Below are positions 24,808 to 34,308 of a stretch of 38,399 bases of DNA, in pieces. Source of the DNA: CAZGVW01 sp964529265 (lineage in GTDB: Bacteria; Planctomycetota; Phycisphaerae; Phycisphaerales; UBA1924); assembly GCA_964529265.1 (NCBI GenBank), contig CAZGVW010000221.1:1-38399 (forward strand), given 5' to 3'. Made by a program: the position numbers and the translations under genes. The first letter of the stretch is position 1. Each line of letters begins with the position of its first letter. The notes below the pieces were generated by a model that was given only the letters and a program-made list of their open reading frames with translations, was not told the DNA's origin and made no database searches.

Positions 24808-26219
24808 ACCGGTCGGGGCTCCGGCTCCTGAACGGGGCTGGCCGGGGTTCGCGCGGGCGCCTGGGCCGGAGCGGTCGGGGTCACCGGCGTGGCGCCGCTG
24901 CGTCGGCCTGGGCGCTTCACGGGGACAAGCCCCGCGGCCTGCTCCTCGATGAGCTTCCGCCGGGCGATCTTCACCGCCGTGACTCCGATGTATGACACCA
25001 TGACGAGCGCGATGGCGTAGGCCACGCGGGCCCGGCCGAGGCTCACGACCACGCCGAGGATGGCGAACGCCGCGGCAATGCCATAGAGCACGAACACCGC
25101 GCCCCTGACGCCGAGCGCGCGCTTGAGCAGGTGGTGCAGGTGCTGATCGTCCGGCGCGCTGAGGCTGCGGCCCGCCATCTTGCGGCGGACGATCGCCAGC
25201 GTCGTATCGATCATCGGCAGCATGTAGATGATGAGCCCCGCGACCACGAGCGGCGTCTTTCCGGTGTCGCCGAGCGACAAAATGATCACGATGGTCGAGA
25301 ACCCCATGAGCATGGAGCCGCAGTCGCCCAGGAAGATCGTCGCCGGGTTGAAATTGTGCGGCAGGAATCCGAGCGTGGCGCCGAGCAGGCACAGGCAGAG
25401 TGTGATGCGCGAGGAATCGAGGGGCCCGTCGCCGATGAGCGCGAGCGACAGAGCGATGACGAGCAGGCCGGCCGCGGCGATGGCCGTGACGCCGGAGCAG
25501 AGGCCGTCGAGCCCGTCGATGAGGTTGGAGGCGTTGCACGCGCCGAGGATGAAGACGGCGATGATGGCGGTGCCCGCCCAGTAGATGAGGTCGATGGAGA
25601 CGCTGACCTCGGGCCCGAGGAAGTGCAGGGGGAGCGTGAAAAAGAGGCGCTCGTTGCCGAACAGCGCGCCGATGGGGCCGAGAACGCCCTGGGCGACGCG
25701 CACGCCGACGTCGTCGAGGGCCAGCGCCGCCGCGGCGATGAGCTGCATCGCGATCTTGATGCGCGGGCTGACGCCCACCACGTCGTCGAGCAGGCCGGCG
25801 AGGGTGATGATGGTCAAGCCGAGCAGCACCGAAAGCGGGATGCCGCGTTGAGCGAGGGCGTGGTCGCCAAGCACGGGGAAGACCGCGTTCTTCTGCGTGA
25901 GGATGGCGAACGCCACGCCCGCAAGCATGCCGAGGAACACGGCGACGCCGCCGAGGTAGGCAACCGGGATCCGGTGGATCTTGCGGGGATCGTTCGGGCG
26001 ATCGATCACCCCGTTGGCGACGGCGAGCCGCCGCATGAATGGCGTGGCGAAGAGCGTGACCAGGAAGGCGATCACGAAGACGCCCATGTAGCCGTGGAAG
26101 ATCGCGAGGCGCGTGATTTCCTCGGGCGCTCCCGATTCGAGCCCGGCGCGGGCGGCGTCCGACAGCAGCGCCGACCGTGGCGGCGGATCCGGGAGGATGG
26201 GGCGTGTGAAGGTCTGCAA
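24804..26219 (-). CDS. WecA/MraY-family undecaprenyl-phosphate sugar-1-phosphate transferase
   Basis: A 471-residue polytopic membrane protein starting at the ATG at 26219, with about ten or eleven hydrophobic segments. It has an extra ~35-residue N terminus before the first helix and a Pro/Ala-rich C-terminal tail. Diagnostic motifs are LLDD (143-146), NASNLIDGLDGL (229-240), FLGDCGS (296-302) and QHLHHLL (359-365), which bind Mg2+, the nucleotide and the lipid. Such enzymes load a HexNAc-1-phosphate from a UDP-sugar onto undecaprenyl phosphate to start polysaccharide or teichoic-acid-like chains. WecA/TagO is more likely than MraY because of the HxHH pattern and the exopolysaccharide context. 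It is the last gene of the minus-strand polysaccharide locus, 39 bases after the Wzc-like gene. Confidence 0.92.
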   Translation of the reverse strand: MQTFTRPILPDPPPRSALLSDAARAGLESGAPEEITRLAIFHGYMGVFVIAFLVTLFATPFMRRLAVANGVIDRPNDPRKIHRIPVAYLGGVAVFLGMLAGVAFAILTQKNAVFPVLGDHALAQRGIPLSVLLGLTIITLAGLLDDVVGVSPRIKIAMQLIAAAALALDDVGVRVAQGVLGPIGALFGNERLFFTLPLHFLGPEVSVSIDLIYWAGTAIIAVFILGACNASNLIDGLDGLCSGVTAIAAAGLLVIALSLALIGDGPLDSSRITLCLCLLGATLGFLPHNFNPATIFLGDCGSMLMGFSTIVIILSLGDTGKTPLVVAGLIIYMLPMIDTTLAIVRRKMAGRSLSAPDDQHLHHLLKRALGVRGAVFVLYGIAAAFAILGVVVSLGRARVAYAIALVMVSYIGVTAVKIARRKLIEEQAAGLVPVKRPGRRSGATPVTPTAPAQAPARTPASPVQEPEPRPV

Positions 26220-26258
26220 CTCGAACGCTCTGCGGGCCGTCGCGGGCGGGGCGCTGGC

Positions 26259-28628
26259 TCAGGACTCCCTGGCCTTCTTCTCAGCCGCCTCCGGGTCCAC
26301 GATGCCGTTGTTGTACTGTGTGATGTCGCCGTTTGTCGTGACGGCCTCCTCGCCGTCCTTGCCCTTCCGCCCGCGGCGGGAGCGCTTGGCGCGGAGATCG
26401 TCGTCGTCCGGCCCTCGGTTGACGTACTCGTGGGTGGCCCGGAAGTTCCGGCGGAAGTAGCCGCCGGCGGAGGCCCGCACGCCGTTGATGACCACGCCAA
26501 GGAAGTCCGCCTTGGTCTCTTCCAGTTGGTTGCGGATGCGGGCGACGAGGCCGCGCTTCTCGTTGAAGGCGCGGACCACGAGCATCACCGAATCGCACAG
26601 GTTGGCGAGCATGAAGGCGTCGCTGGAGACGATGGTGGGCGCCGCATCGATGAGCACGACCTCGTAGCGCTCCCGCGCCTCGGCCAGCACACGCTCCATG
26701 GCGGAGGTGGTGAGCCATTCACAGGAGCGGGCGTCAGCCGCCCCCGCGCTGATGACGTGGAGACGGTTCTCGGAGGTCTTCTGAACGACTTCCTCGATCG
26801 ATCGCTTGCCGGTGAGCAGTTCGCTGAGGCCGGGCGCCTCGTGGAGCCCGAGCGGGGCGTGAATGCGCGGGCGGCGCAGGTTCGCGTCGATGACGAGCAC
26901 GGCGTGCTCGCTCGAGGCGAGCGATTCCGCCAGGTTGATGACGGTCGATGTCCCGCCCGACTGGGGCATGCCGCTGACCACGAGCAGCGTCGTGTGATCG
27001 CGCCCGCGGAGGCGCTTGAGGATCTCCGTGCGGATCTGCCGGATGCACTCGGCGATGACGCCCGTCGGCCGGTCGCGCACCGCGGTCTCGATGGCGGGCG
27101 GGCGCGAGGGGTCTTCGAGCAGGTCGGGGATGAGGCCGAGCACCTTGACGCGCCCGACCATGCCGATATCGGCCGGACCGCGCACGCGCTGCTCCATGAT
27201 CTCGCGCAGCACGACGCCGCCGCCCGTGAGCATGATCGTGAGCAGCGTGACGACGGGCACCATGATGAGGATGTTCGGGAAGGCGGGCACTTCGGGAATC
27301 GTCGCCGAAGCGAGCACCTTGACGCGGTTGGACGACGGCCGCTGGTTGATCGCATTGGCTTCCGCGATGCGGACCTGGAGTTCGAGTTCCTCGTCCGCGA
27401 GGCGCTGCGAATCGAGTTCGAGCGTCTCGAAGTTCTGCTTCATGCGGTTGACGTCGGCCAGCGCCACGCGAGCCTCCTGAAGATCAGCCATGGTCTCGGC
27501 CTTGGTGTTCTCGAGGCTGGCGATCTGCACCGCGAGCAGTTCGATCTGGGCGTCGAACATCGTCTGCATCAGACGGTTCTTCTCCTGATCCATCTGGGCC
27601 TTCTGACCTTCGATCGTCTTATCGAGCTGCTTGACGGCGCGATGGTTCGGCCCATATTGCGAGACAGCCGTGAGGCGGCTGGCCTCGAGGTTGGCGATCG
27701 TCTGCTTGAAGTTCTGGACGATCGGATCGTATTCGATGCTCGCCCGGATCTCCTCCGGGATCTGCGGTCCGCTCGGGGCGTTCTTCTGGGCCGTGAAGTT
27801 GTCGAGGCGCTGCTTGGAGATGTTCAGTTCATAGTCGGCGCCGACGAGCACGGGGAGCAGTCGCTCGATTGTCTGAGCGTAGTAGTTGAACCGCTCGTCC
27901 ACAGTCTCAAGGCCGGTGCTGCCGCCGCCTTGGAACAGCCGGTCCTTCTTCTCGTCGAGCAGGCGACGCTCTTCCTTCACCGCGTTGTACCGCCGGTTCA
28001 GCGATTCGAGCATTTCCGTGCTCGTGGCCTGCGTGGAGACGCGCACCGAGTTGACGTACTGATCCTTGATCGCGTTGGCGATCTGGGCCGAGTCCTTCGG
28101 AAGCGGCGTGCGCACGCGCAGCACCACGATGTTCGATTCCGGCAGAGGCACCGCCCGCGAGATGTCGTCCAGCTCCTTCATCGCGTCCGGGATGTTGATC
28201 ACGCCGTTCCGTTTGAACTGGTTCGCCCACGTCGTCTGGTCTCGCACGATGGGCGTGTTCACCGCCTGCTTGATGACGTTCTCGGAGAGCATCACCTGGA
28301 TCTGCGTCCCGATGAAGCGCTCCATTTCCGCCTCGCCGAACTTCTCGCCGACCGTGATGCCCGACGTCATGTCGGCCGAGGTCATCGGCGGCAACAGTTC
28401 GAACCACACCTCGCCGTCGTACCGCGGCATCGTGAACAGCAGCGCAAAGTGCGTCACCACGCCCAGCGCCACGCCCACGAACACCGAGCCCAGCAGCCAG
28501 GGCCAGTATTGCAGCAGCAGCTTGCGCGGATCGATGGTGACGTTCAGTCCGCCCGCCTGAGGAGGCGCTGCGGGGCGCGGGCCTGCGGCGGGAGAGCGAG
28601 GTGCGGGAGGCGCGGTCGTGGGAGGCAT
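26259..28628 (-). CDS. Wzc-like polysaccharide co-polymerase / BY-kinase homologue with degenerate P-loop
   Basis: A 789-residue inner-membrane protein. The ATG at 28628 follows AAGGAT by seven bases. The first ~30 residues are Pro/Ala-rich. A Wzz domain is bounded by TM helices near 41-65 and 465-487, with a long coiled coil between them. The cytoplasmic ATPase domain has VVSGMPQSGGTSTVINLA where the Walker A loop should be; Gly559 sits at the catalytic Lys position. Walker A' reads VLVIDANLRRP (DAN rather than DAD). Walker B is VVLIDAAP. Tyrosines near the C terminus (GGYFRRNF, HEYVNRG, TQYNN) are sparser than in a typical Wzc tyrosine cluster. It would control chain length and export, but tyrosine kinase activity is doubtful. 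Downstream of the TPR gene by 96 bases. Confidence 0.88.
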   Translation of the reverse strand: MPPTTAPPAPRSPAAGPRPAAPPQAGGLNVTIDPRKLLLQYWPWLLGSVFVGVALGVVTHFALLFTMPRYDGEVWFELLPPMTSADMTSGITVGEKFGEAEMERFIGTQIQVMLSENVIKQAVNTPIVRDQTTWANQFKRNGVINIPDAMKELDDISRAVPLPESNIVVLRVRTPLPKDSAQIANAIKDQYVNSVRVSTQATSTEMLESLNRRYNAVKEERRLLDEKKDRLFQGGGSTGLETVDERFNYYAQTIERLLPVLVGADYELNISKQRLDNFTAQKNAPSGPQIPEEIRASIEYDPIVQNFKQTIANLEASRLTAVSQYGPNHRAVKQLDKTIEGQKAQMDQEKNRLMQTMFDAQIELLAVQIASLENTKAETMADLQEARVALADVNRMKQNFETLELDSQRLADEELELQVRIAEANAINQRPSSNRVKVLASATIPEVPAFPNILIMVPVVTLLTIMLTGGGVVLREIMEQRVRGPADIGMVGRVKVLGLIPDLLEDPSRPPAIETAVRDRPTGVIAECIRQIRTEILKRLRGRDHTTLLVVSGMPQSGGTSTVINLAESLASSEHAVLVIDANLRRPRIHAPLGLHEAPGLSELLTGKRSIEEVVQKTSENRLHVISAGAADARSCEWLTTSAMERVLAEARERYEVVLIDAAPTIVSSDAFMLANLCDSVMLVVRAFNEKRGLVARIRNQLEETKADFLGVVINGVRASAGGYFRRNFRATHEYVNRGPDDDDLRAKRSRRGRKGKDGEEAVTTNGDITQYNNGIVDPEAAEKKARES

Positions 28629-28724
28629 TGTTCGAATCCTTGTGACGGATGGCCCCGGAAGCCGCGGGACGCCGCCCCGGTTATCGGGTCGGCCGGCGCG
28701 CGGCGCCTCAACGGATCATTCGGC

Positions 28725-31700
28725 TCAGTTCAGCCCGTTCATCAGTGTCTCGTAATCGGACCCATATTCAGCCTTCATCGAAGGCTTCAGCGACAGCATT
28801 CGATCCACTTCCTTCGCCAGGGCAAGGGCCTCGGCCTTCTCGCCCCTGGCCTTGTGGACCATGGCCAGGTGCAGCTTGGCCGGCAGCACCTGCTTGATGC
28901 GCTGATCCTCATCCTGCACCGACTCGGCCGACTTGATGGCCCGCTCCAGCGTCGCCTGCGCCTGGCTGTAGTTCTTCAGTTCGAACTGGATCCACCCGAG
29001 CGTGTCGAGCGCGATCGCGTTGCCCGGGGCGTTATCCACCGCGCGCTGCGCCACGTTGAGCGCATCCTGCGGCTTGTTCATGTGCTTCGCGAGCGTGTAC
29101 GCCGCGTTGTTGTTGAACTCCAGGTCGTCGGGCTTCAGGGCCGCGCCGTCCTCGAAGCACTTGAGCGCCTCTTCATATCGCTTGTACGCGTAGTGATAGG
29201 TGCCGAGCACGCGATTGCAGTCCACCAGCACGATCGGATCCGTCGCCCGGGCCTTCACCTGCGTGAGCGTCTCCACCATCTCGTTGTGCACCTGCGTGGT
29301 CGCCTGAGGATTCCCCTTGACGTCCGACGTCGGCGCCAGGCGCAGACGGCCCATCTCCACCAGGAACATGTCCGTCACGGTCGGCGGCGGCGTGACGCTC
29401 TTCATGAACGCCACGTGCCCGTCGTGATCGTTCGGGAACATCGCCTGCGTGTGCGTAAACCATTCCGCGATCGCCGCGTTGTCCTGGGCGCGAAGCAGGG
29501 CGCGCTCCGCCGTCTTGAAGCACTCACGGTTGCCCAGTTGCCGCTGGGCCCGGGCCTTCACCGCCAACAGACGCGTGTGATCGTCCGCGTCCGTTCCCAG
29601 CGCCTCGATGACGTCGAGCGCCTCCTTCGACCGCGGCGGCGCGGTCTTCACGAGCGACCGCGCCAGGCGATACGCCAGCATCAGGTTCTTCGGCTCGGCC
29701 TCGTACGCGGCCCGGTACTTGTCCGCCGCCTGCCCGTACTTCTCGTCCGTCTCATAGATGTCCGCGGCCATCACGAGCCAGAACGGATCATTCGGCCGCT
29801 CCACGATCGCCTTCTCGGCCTCCATCTGCGCCTCGCCCGGACGGCCCGTCTGCACCAGGAGGCTGATGAACTCCCGCCGCAACTGGTCGGAGCCCGGATT
29901 CGCGGCCACGCCCTGCCGGATCTCCGCCACCGCGTCCGACACCTGGCCGTTCCGCAGGTACAGCGCCCCGCGCATCTGCCGCGCCATCACCGACGTCGGA
30001 TCCAGCTCGATCACCTTCTCCAGGTCCTTGAGCACGAACTGGAACTGCTGGGGATCGCGGAAGTTCAGCTCCGCCCGCTTGATGTACGGACGGATGTCGT
30101 GCGGCGCCTGCTCGACCGCCTTGTTGAGCAGATCGGCGCAGGTGCGCAGATCCTCGCGGCCTCGCGCGATCTCGGCCCGCAGCAGCGTGATCCGGAGGTC
30201 GTTCGTGAACGAGTCGCCCACTTCGTCGAGGGCGCGCTCCGCGTCGTCCCACCGTCCGAGGCGCTGCATCGCCTCGATGCGGCGCAGGGTGAAAATGCGA
30301 TCCTCCGTGTCGGCGCCGGCCGCGATGATGGCTTCATAGTGCGGCAGCGCCTCCGCCCATTTCTTGGTGTTGAAGAGATACTCAGCCTTCATGCGGTCGG
30401 CTTCCCGCTCGGTCGGCGATTGCAGCCGAATCGCCTCGTCGAACGCCGCCATGGCCTGCTCGACGCGGCCGAACTCGATGAGGAACTGCGCCAGACGCAG
30501 GTAGGGCTCCGAAGAAGCGTCTTCCGCCGGGATGGTGTGGATGTAGGCCAGGAAGCGCTCGCGACCGGCGTCCACCTGGTCCTGCAGGCCGAGCAGCCGG
30601 GCGCGAAGCGTCACGAACTCCAGGTGGTTCGGGAACTTCCCGTCGGCGAAGTCCAGCATCTCCTCCGCCTGCGTGAACTGGCGCCGTTGGAGCAGGAGCC
30701 GGCCGAGCGCCACCATGTTGTCCGGATTGTCCGGGTTCTTCAGGTACTCGTTGTACCGGTACTGCAGCGCGGCGTTGGTGTCGCCGAAGCCTTCCTCCAG
30801 CTGCAGCCACAACTCCGTGAGGGCGTCGCTGCGCGGATTGCGGCCGTGTGAATCACGCGCGATCTCCAGCGCCTGGGCCTGCCGCTGAAGGGCCGCGAGC
30901 GTCTGGATATAAAGCTGCGCCGTCTCCGGATCCTGCGGCTGGTAGTCGTAGGAGTTCTTGAACGCCTCCACCGCGCGGTCGGCCTGCCCCATCTGCAGGC
31001 GCACCTGGCCGAGCAGCCGCCAGACGCGCGCATCGTACGGCAGCTCCTCGCGCGCCTGCTCCAGCGCCAGCGCGGCCTGCTGGGCGTCGTTCTGCGCCAG
31101 CGCCAGCCGCGCGAAGTACAGCGCGCCGTTGGCCTCGTCCACGTTCAGCTTCCGCGCCTTCTCGGCGATCGCGCGGGCGGCTTCGAACTTGCTGTTCTGC
31201 AGGAGGTTGACGAACTGCGCATCGAGCACGGAGGGGTCGTCCGGCGCGACCTTCACCGCCTCCGCCAGCATCGCCGCGGCTTCCTCCGGCATGTTGTTCT
31301 GGAGGTACACCACGTGCTTGCGGATGAGCTTGGTCGGGATCGAAGCATCGCTCTCGTCGATCAGGCCGATGATCGCCGCGATACGGTCCTCGGCCGTCAC
31401 GACCTGAAGACGCCGGCGATAGTCGAGGAAGCGCTGGTCGTCGGGATACTTCGCCAGTGCGCGGTCGATCGCGCTGCGGATGCCCTCCATGTCGTTCTGC
31501 ATCACGTGCACGCGCAGCAAGGCGCCATACAGCCGCTGGTCCTCGTCGTTGTCCTTCAGACCCTGCTCGATGACCTCGACCGCCTTGCCGTACTCCGGCT
31601 GCGCCTTGTTCATCAGGCGATCGATGTCGAGCACGATCCTGATGACCGGATCATCGATGTCGTCGGCTTCGGTGTCCTCCACCTGGTGGCGCAGGGCCTT

Positions 31701-33389
31701 GGCGAGGTTCTCGATCTCCGCGTTGTCCGGCGCATAGTGCCTCGTGCGATCCAGAAGATTCATCGCCTCTTCAAAGTCATTCAGCCGCACGTGGTACTGC
31801 ACGAGCTTCATCGCCGCGGGCACGTTGGCCGGCTGCAGCATGAGCAGGCGGCCCAGCACTTCCCGCGCGGCGCCGACGTTCCCCAGCCGCTCGAGCGAGT
31901 TGGCGAGCATCGTCAGCACCTCGGGCTTCGCCGGGTCCTCCGGGGTGAGACGGTTGTCCAGTTCGTACAGCCGCGCCTGAGCCTGGTTGTGCCGGTCCTC
32001 CGCGATCGCGATCTTCGCGTCGAGCATCAGCACCTGCCGGTTGTTCTCGCCCTCGGCCAGCCGGCTCGCGAGCGCGTTGCGCGCCTCCTTCGCCTTGTCG
32101 AGCGCCGCCTGCTTCGCCGCCTCGCCTACCTCCGTCCCGCGGATCTCGACCCAGTTGTCCGCGATCTGGTACAGCGCCTGCAGACGCAGACTCTTCAGGA
32201 TCAGCCCGTCCAGGCTCACCGGCAGGTCCGGCATGTCCACGATGCGCTGCAGCTGCTCGATCGCCCGCGGACGCTGGTCCATCCGCGACAGCGCCAGGGC
32301 GCGCAGCCCCAGCATCATCGGATCATTCGGATTCTGCCCGATCAACCGGTCCAGCGTGTTCACGTACACGCTTTCGAAGTCGTCCGGCCTCAGCATGCGG
32401 AGCGCCAGACGGAAGCGCTCCAGCATGTTCGCATCAACGTCCTTCAGGTCCGTGTTCTCGAAGGACCGGACGACATCGGCCTCCGCGCCCCGCAGCGCCT
32501 TGATCTTCTCAATGCGCTCGGCCGGCGTCAGGTCCACCGTCTCCTGATCAAGCCTGATCACCAGCGCCGTCAGCGAAACACCCGGATGCGACGGATGCTC
32601 CGCGACCATCGGCGCCAGCGCCTGCTCGGCCTGCCGCTTCTCGATCTCGCCCCGCTCCGGTTGCCGCTGCGACCTGTACCGCATCCACTCGAGCGCGTGC
32701 CATTGCACGACGCCCAGCCCCGCCTCGATGTCCTCCTGCCACGACGCCGGCCAGCCCTCCGGCCACGCGGCGCCGTACTGCTCCTCCATGTCCGCCGCGG
32801 CTTTCACCGCCGCCTGGAGATCGGAAAGCGCCTGCTCGCGCACGTCGTTGCGGTCCGGCAGCATCTGCATCGCGTTCAGGTACGCCAGCCCGCGATACCG
32901 CCGCAGCGCCTCGACCTCCGGCTTGCCCGGACCCAGCCGCTGATGCTTGTCCCACGACAGGTCCGCGATGCGCAGCCATTCGTCCGCGCCCGCGCCGCCA
33001 ATCTCCGCCCGCACCATCAGCGCATCCAGATAGTCGCGCTGCGGCGCCGGGTCGTATTCCTGAAGCGCAGCCAGCGTCTCCAGGATCGAGTAGTACATGC
33101 TGTACGCCTTCTCGTACTCGATGTCGGTGTCCGGCGTCGTCTGCACCAGTGTGTCGCGCCACGTCTTCAGCCAGTCGATCCGCGTGCGGTCGTGCGCCAC
33201 GGCCTTGGCGTAGGAGTCCGAGGCCTTCTGGAGGTCCCCTTCCGCGAGGAAGCGGTCCCCCATCGCCATGTATTCCTCGCCGGACTTCGTCAGCGCCTGG
33301 TACGCCAGGACGGCGACCACGCCGAACGCGGCGGTGATGCCCGCCGCGAGGATCACGACGAACCGAACGTTCACGCGCGATGAGCCCAT
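28725..33389 (-). CDS. Very large membrane-anchored TPR-repeat protein of the exopolysaccharide locus
   Basis: A 1554-residue protein. The ATG at 33389 follows AAGGGTGA; a GTG three codons upstream is an alternative. One TM helix (about residues 11-33) anchors it, with nearly all the rest on the outer face of the inner membrane. From ~35 to the end it is an alpha solenoid of many tetratricopeptide repeats, for example 'NAAYTLAKHMNKPQDALNVAQRAV' near the C terminus (given in part) and 'LARSLVKTAPPRSKEALDVIEAL'. TPR proteins accompany exosortase loci (PrsT-type, usually under 1000 residues) and alginate/PNAG/cellulose export, where they bridge inner-membrane machinery and the outer-membrane pore. 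That role is inferred from context. No catalytic motif was found. Confidence 0.9.
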   Translation of the reverse strand: MGSSRVNVRFVVILAAGITAAFGVVAVLAYQALTKSGEEYMAMGDRFLAEGDLQKASDSYAKAVAHDRTRIDWLKTWRDTLVQTTPDTDIEYEKAYSMYYSILETLAALQEYDPAPQRDYLDALMVRAEIGGAGADEWLRIADLSWDKHQRLGPGKPEVEALRRYRGLAYLNAMQMLPDRNDVREQALSDLQAAVKAAADMEEQYGAAWPEGWPASWQEDIEAGLGVVQWHALEWMRYRSQRQPERGEIEKRQAEQALAPMVAEHPSHPGVSLTALVIRLDQETVDLTPAERIEKIKALRGAEADVVRSFENTDLKDVDANMLERFRLALRMLRPDDFESVYVNTLDRLIGQNPNDPMMLGLRALALSRMDQRPRAIEQLQRIVDMPDLPVSLDGLILKSLRLQALYQIADNWVEIRGTEVGEAAKQAALDKAKEARNALASRLAEGENNRQVLMLDAKIAIAEDRHNQAQARLYELDNRLTPEDPAKPEVLTMLANSLERLGNVGAAREVLGRLLMLQPANVPAAMKLVQYHVRLNDFEEAMNLLDRTRHYAPDNAEIENLAKALRHQVEDTEADDIDDPVIRIVLDIDRLMNKAQPEYGKAVEVIEQGLKDNDEDQRLYGALLRVHVMQNDMEGIRSAIDRALAKYPDDQRFLDYRRRLQVVTAEDRIAAIIGLIDESDASIPTKLIRKHVVYLQNNMPEEAAAMLAEAVKVAPDDPSVLDAQFVNLLQNSKFEAARAIAEKARKLNVDEANGALYFARLALAQNDAQQAALALEQAREELPYDARVWRLLGQVRLQMGQADRAVEAFKNSYDYQPQDPETAQLYIQTLAALQRQAQALEIARDSHGRNPRSDALTELWLQLEEGFGDTNAALQYRYNEYLKNPDNPDNMVALGRLLLQRRQFTQAEEMLDFADGKFPNHLEFVTLRARLLGLQDQVDAGRERFLAYIHTIPAEDASSEPYLRLAQFLIEFGRVEQAMAAFDEAIRLQSPTEREADRMKAEYLFNTKKWAEALPHYEAIIAAGADTEDRIFTLRRIEAMQRLGRWDDAERALDEVGDSFTNDLRITLLRAEIARGREDLRTCADLLNKAVEQAPHDIRPYIKRAELNFRDPQQFQFVLKDLEKVIELDPTSVMARQMRGALYLRNGQVSDAVAEIRQGVAANPGSDQLRREFISLLVQTGRPGEAQMEAEKAIVERPNDPFWLVMAADIYETDEKYGQAADKYRAAYEAEPKNLMLAYRLARSLVKTAPPRSKEALDVIEALGTDADDHTRLLAVKARAQRQLGNRECFKTAERALLRAQDNAAIAEWFTHTQAMFPNDHDGHVAFMKSVTPPPTVTDMFLVEMGRLRLAPTSDVKGNPQATTQVHNEMVETLTQVKARATDPIVLVDCNRVLGTYHYAYKRYEEALKCFEDGAALKPDDLEFNNNAAYTLAKHMNKPQDALNVAQRAVDNAPGNAIALDTLGWIQFELKNYSQAQATLERAIKSAESVQDEDQRIKQVLPAKLHLAMVHKARGEKAEALALAKEVDRMLSLKPSMKAEYGSDYETLMNGLN

Positions 33390-33441
33390 GTCAATCACCC
33401 TTCAATGAAGCGCCGTTGCGGTCCCCGCCCGGCGCGATTGC

Positions 33442-34308
33442 TCAGAGTCCGGCTCCGCCGGTCATGCCGCCCGCCCCTTCCGTAGGCGGATACCGCCCCT
33501 CCACCACGTCCACCCAGTCGGGCGTCCGCGACATGATGTCGGGGAATAACTCGTTCAGCGCCTCCGCCGCCAGGGCCGCCAGCCCCTCGGCCGATTCGAC
33601 CTGGGCGCTCAGAAACTGCACCTTCGCGTAATAGGCGTACGAATCCTGGAGTTTGAACGCCAATTGCCGCACATCGTTTGCCGTCGGCACGTGCCCGCCG
33701 TTGGCCAGGAAGAAGTATCCCGCAAAAACCTCCAGCCCGCGCGGGTCGGCGAACTTTGTCACGTTCATCCGCAGGCCCTCGAGGTCCCGCGGCATATGCA
33801 CCATCCGCCCCTCCAGCGCCCGCCCGGTGCGGATCACGCCCCCGTGCGTGGCCTCATCCACGTACCGATCCGGCGGGAACCGGGACAGATCGAGCGGCAC
33901 GGGCACGGTCGTTGTCTCGACCGCCCGCATCCCGCCTCCCACGAAGCACCGCTCCGGCACGTGCGGCACCGTGTCGATCGTGCCCGTGTAGTACGCGCAG
34001 TGCAGTTCGAACGCCCGGGGTCGCTCCTTGTCCTCCGGCTCGGTCTCGATGTACCAGCGCGAGAGGTAGTTCTCCGTCCCCAGCTCCTCCACAACCTCCT
34101 TCGATGAGATCGCGTCCTCACCCTGCCGGTTCCAGCCGGGGAACGCCGTCGGCAGCGTGTGGAACTTCACGCCCCCCGCCGCCTCGATCGGCGCCTTCTG
34201 GAGGTTGATCTTGCCCAGTCGGATCGTCGCGCCGATCCCCGCCGCGGCGGTGCAGAGAATCGCCATCGCCGCCAGGAACGCCGCCATGGAAAGCCGCGGG
34301 CCGCTCAC
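33442..34308 (-). CDS. Exosortase-associated EpsI-like protein
   Basis: A 288-residue protein starting at a GTG at 34308 that overlaps the exosortase stop by four bases (GTGA), so translation is probably coupled. One N-terminal TM helix or signal anchor (residues 8-28) is followed by an extracytoplasmic domain. Its core 'CAYYTGTIDTVPHVPERC' (Cys104, Cys121) with the following FVGGG matches the conserved segment of EpsI/DUF3485 proteins, which usually reads 'YY...HSPE.C.PG.GW'. EpsI proteins are encoded beside or fused to exosortases in exopolysaccharide loci; their biochemical role is not established. Family call is from this motif plus its place next to the exosortase. Confidence 0.85.
   Translation of the reverse strand: MSGPRLSMAAFLAAMAILCTAAAGIGATIRLGKINLQKAPIEAAGGVKFHTLPTAFPGWNRQGEDAISSKEVVEELGTENYLSRWYIETEPEDKERPRAFELHCAYYTGTIDTVPHVPERCFVGGGMRAVETTTVPVPLDLSRFPPDRYVDEATHGGVIRTGRALEGRMVHMPRDLEGLRMNVTKFADPRGLEVFAGYFFLANGGHVPTANDVRQLAFKLQDSYAYYAKVQFLSAQVESAEGLAALAAEALNELFPDIMSRTPDWVDVVEGRYPPTEGAGGMTGGAGL

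Noticed and set aside
25131..30851. A 1906-codon plus-strand open frame across the transferase, Wzc-like and TPR genes
   Set aside because: Three well-supported minus-strand genes with recognised motifs cover it; the plus-strand translation is low-complexity and rich in Arg, His, Val and Glu, typical of antisense frames in G+C-rich DNA.
31314..33383. A 689-codon plus-strand open frame opposite the TPR gene
   Set aside because: Arg/Leu/His-rich shadow of the TPR coding sequence with no motif.
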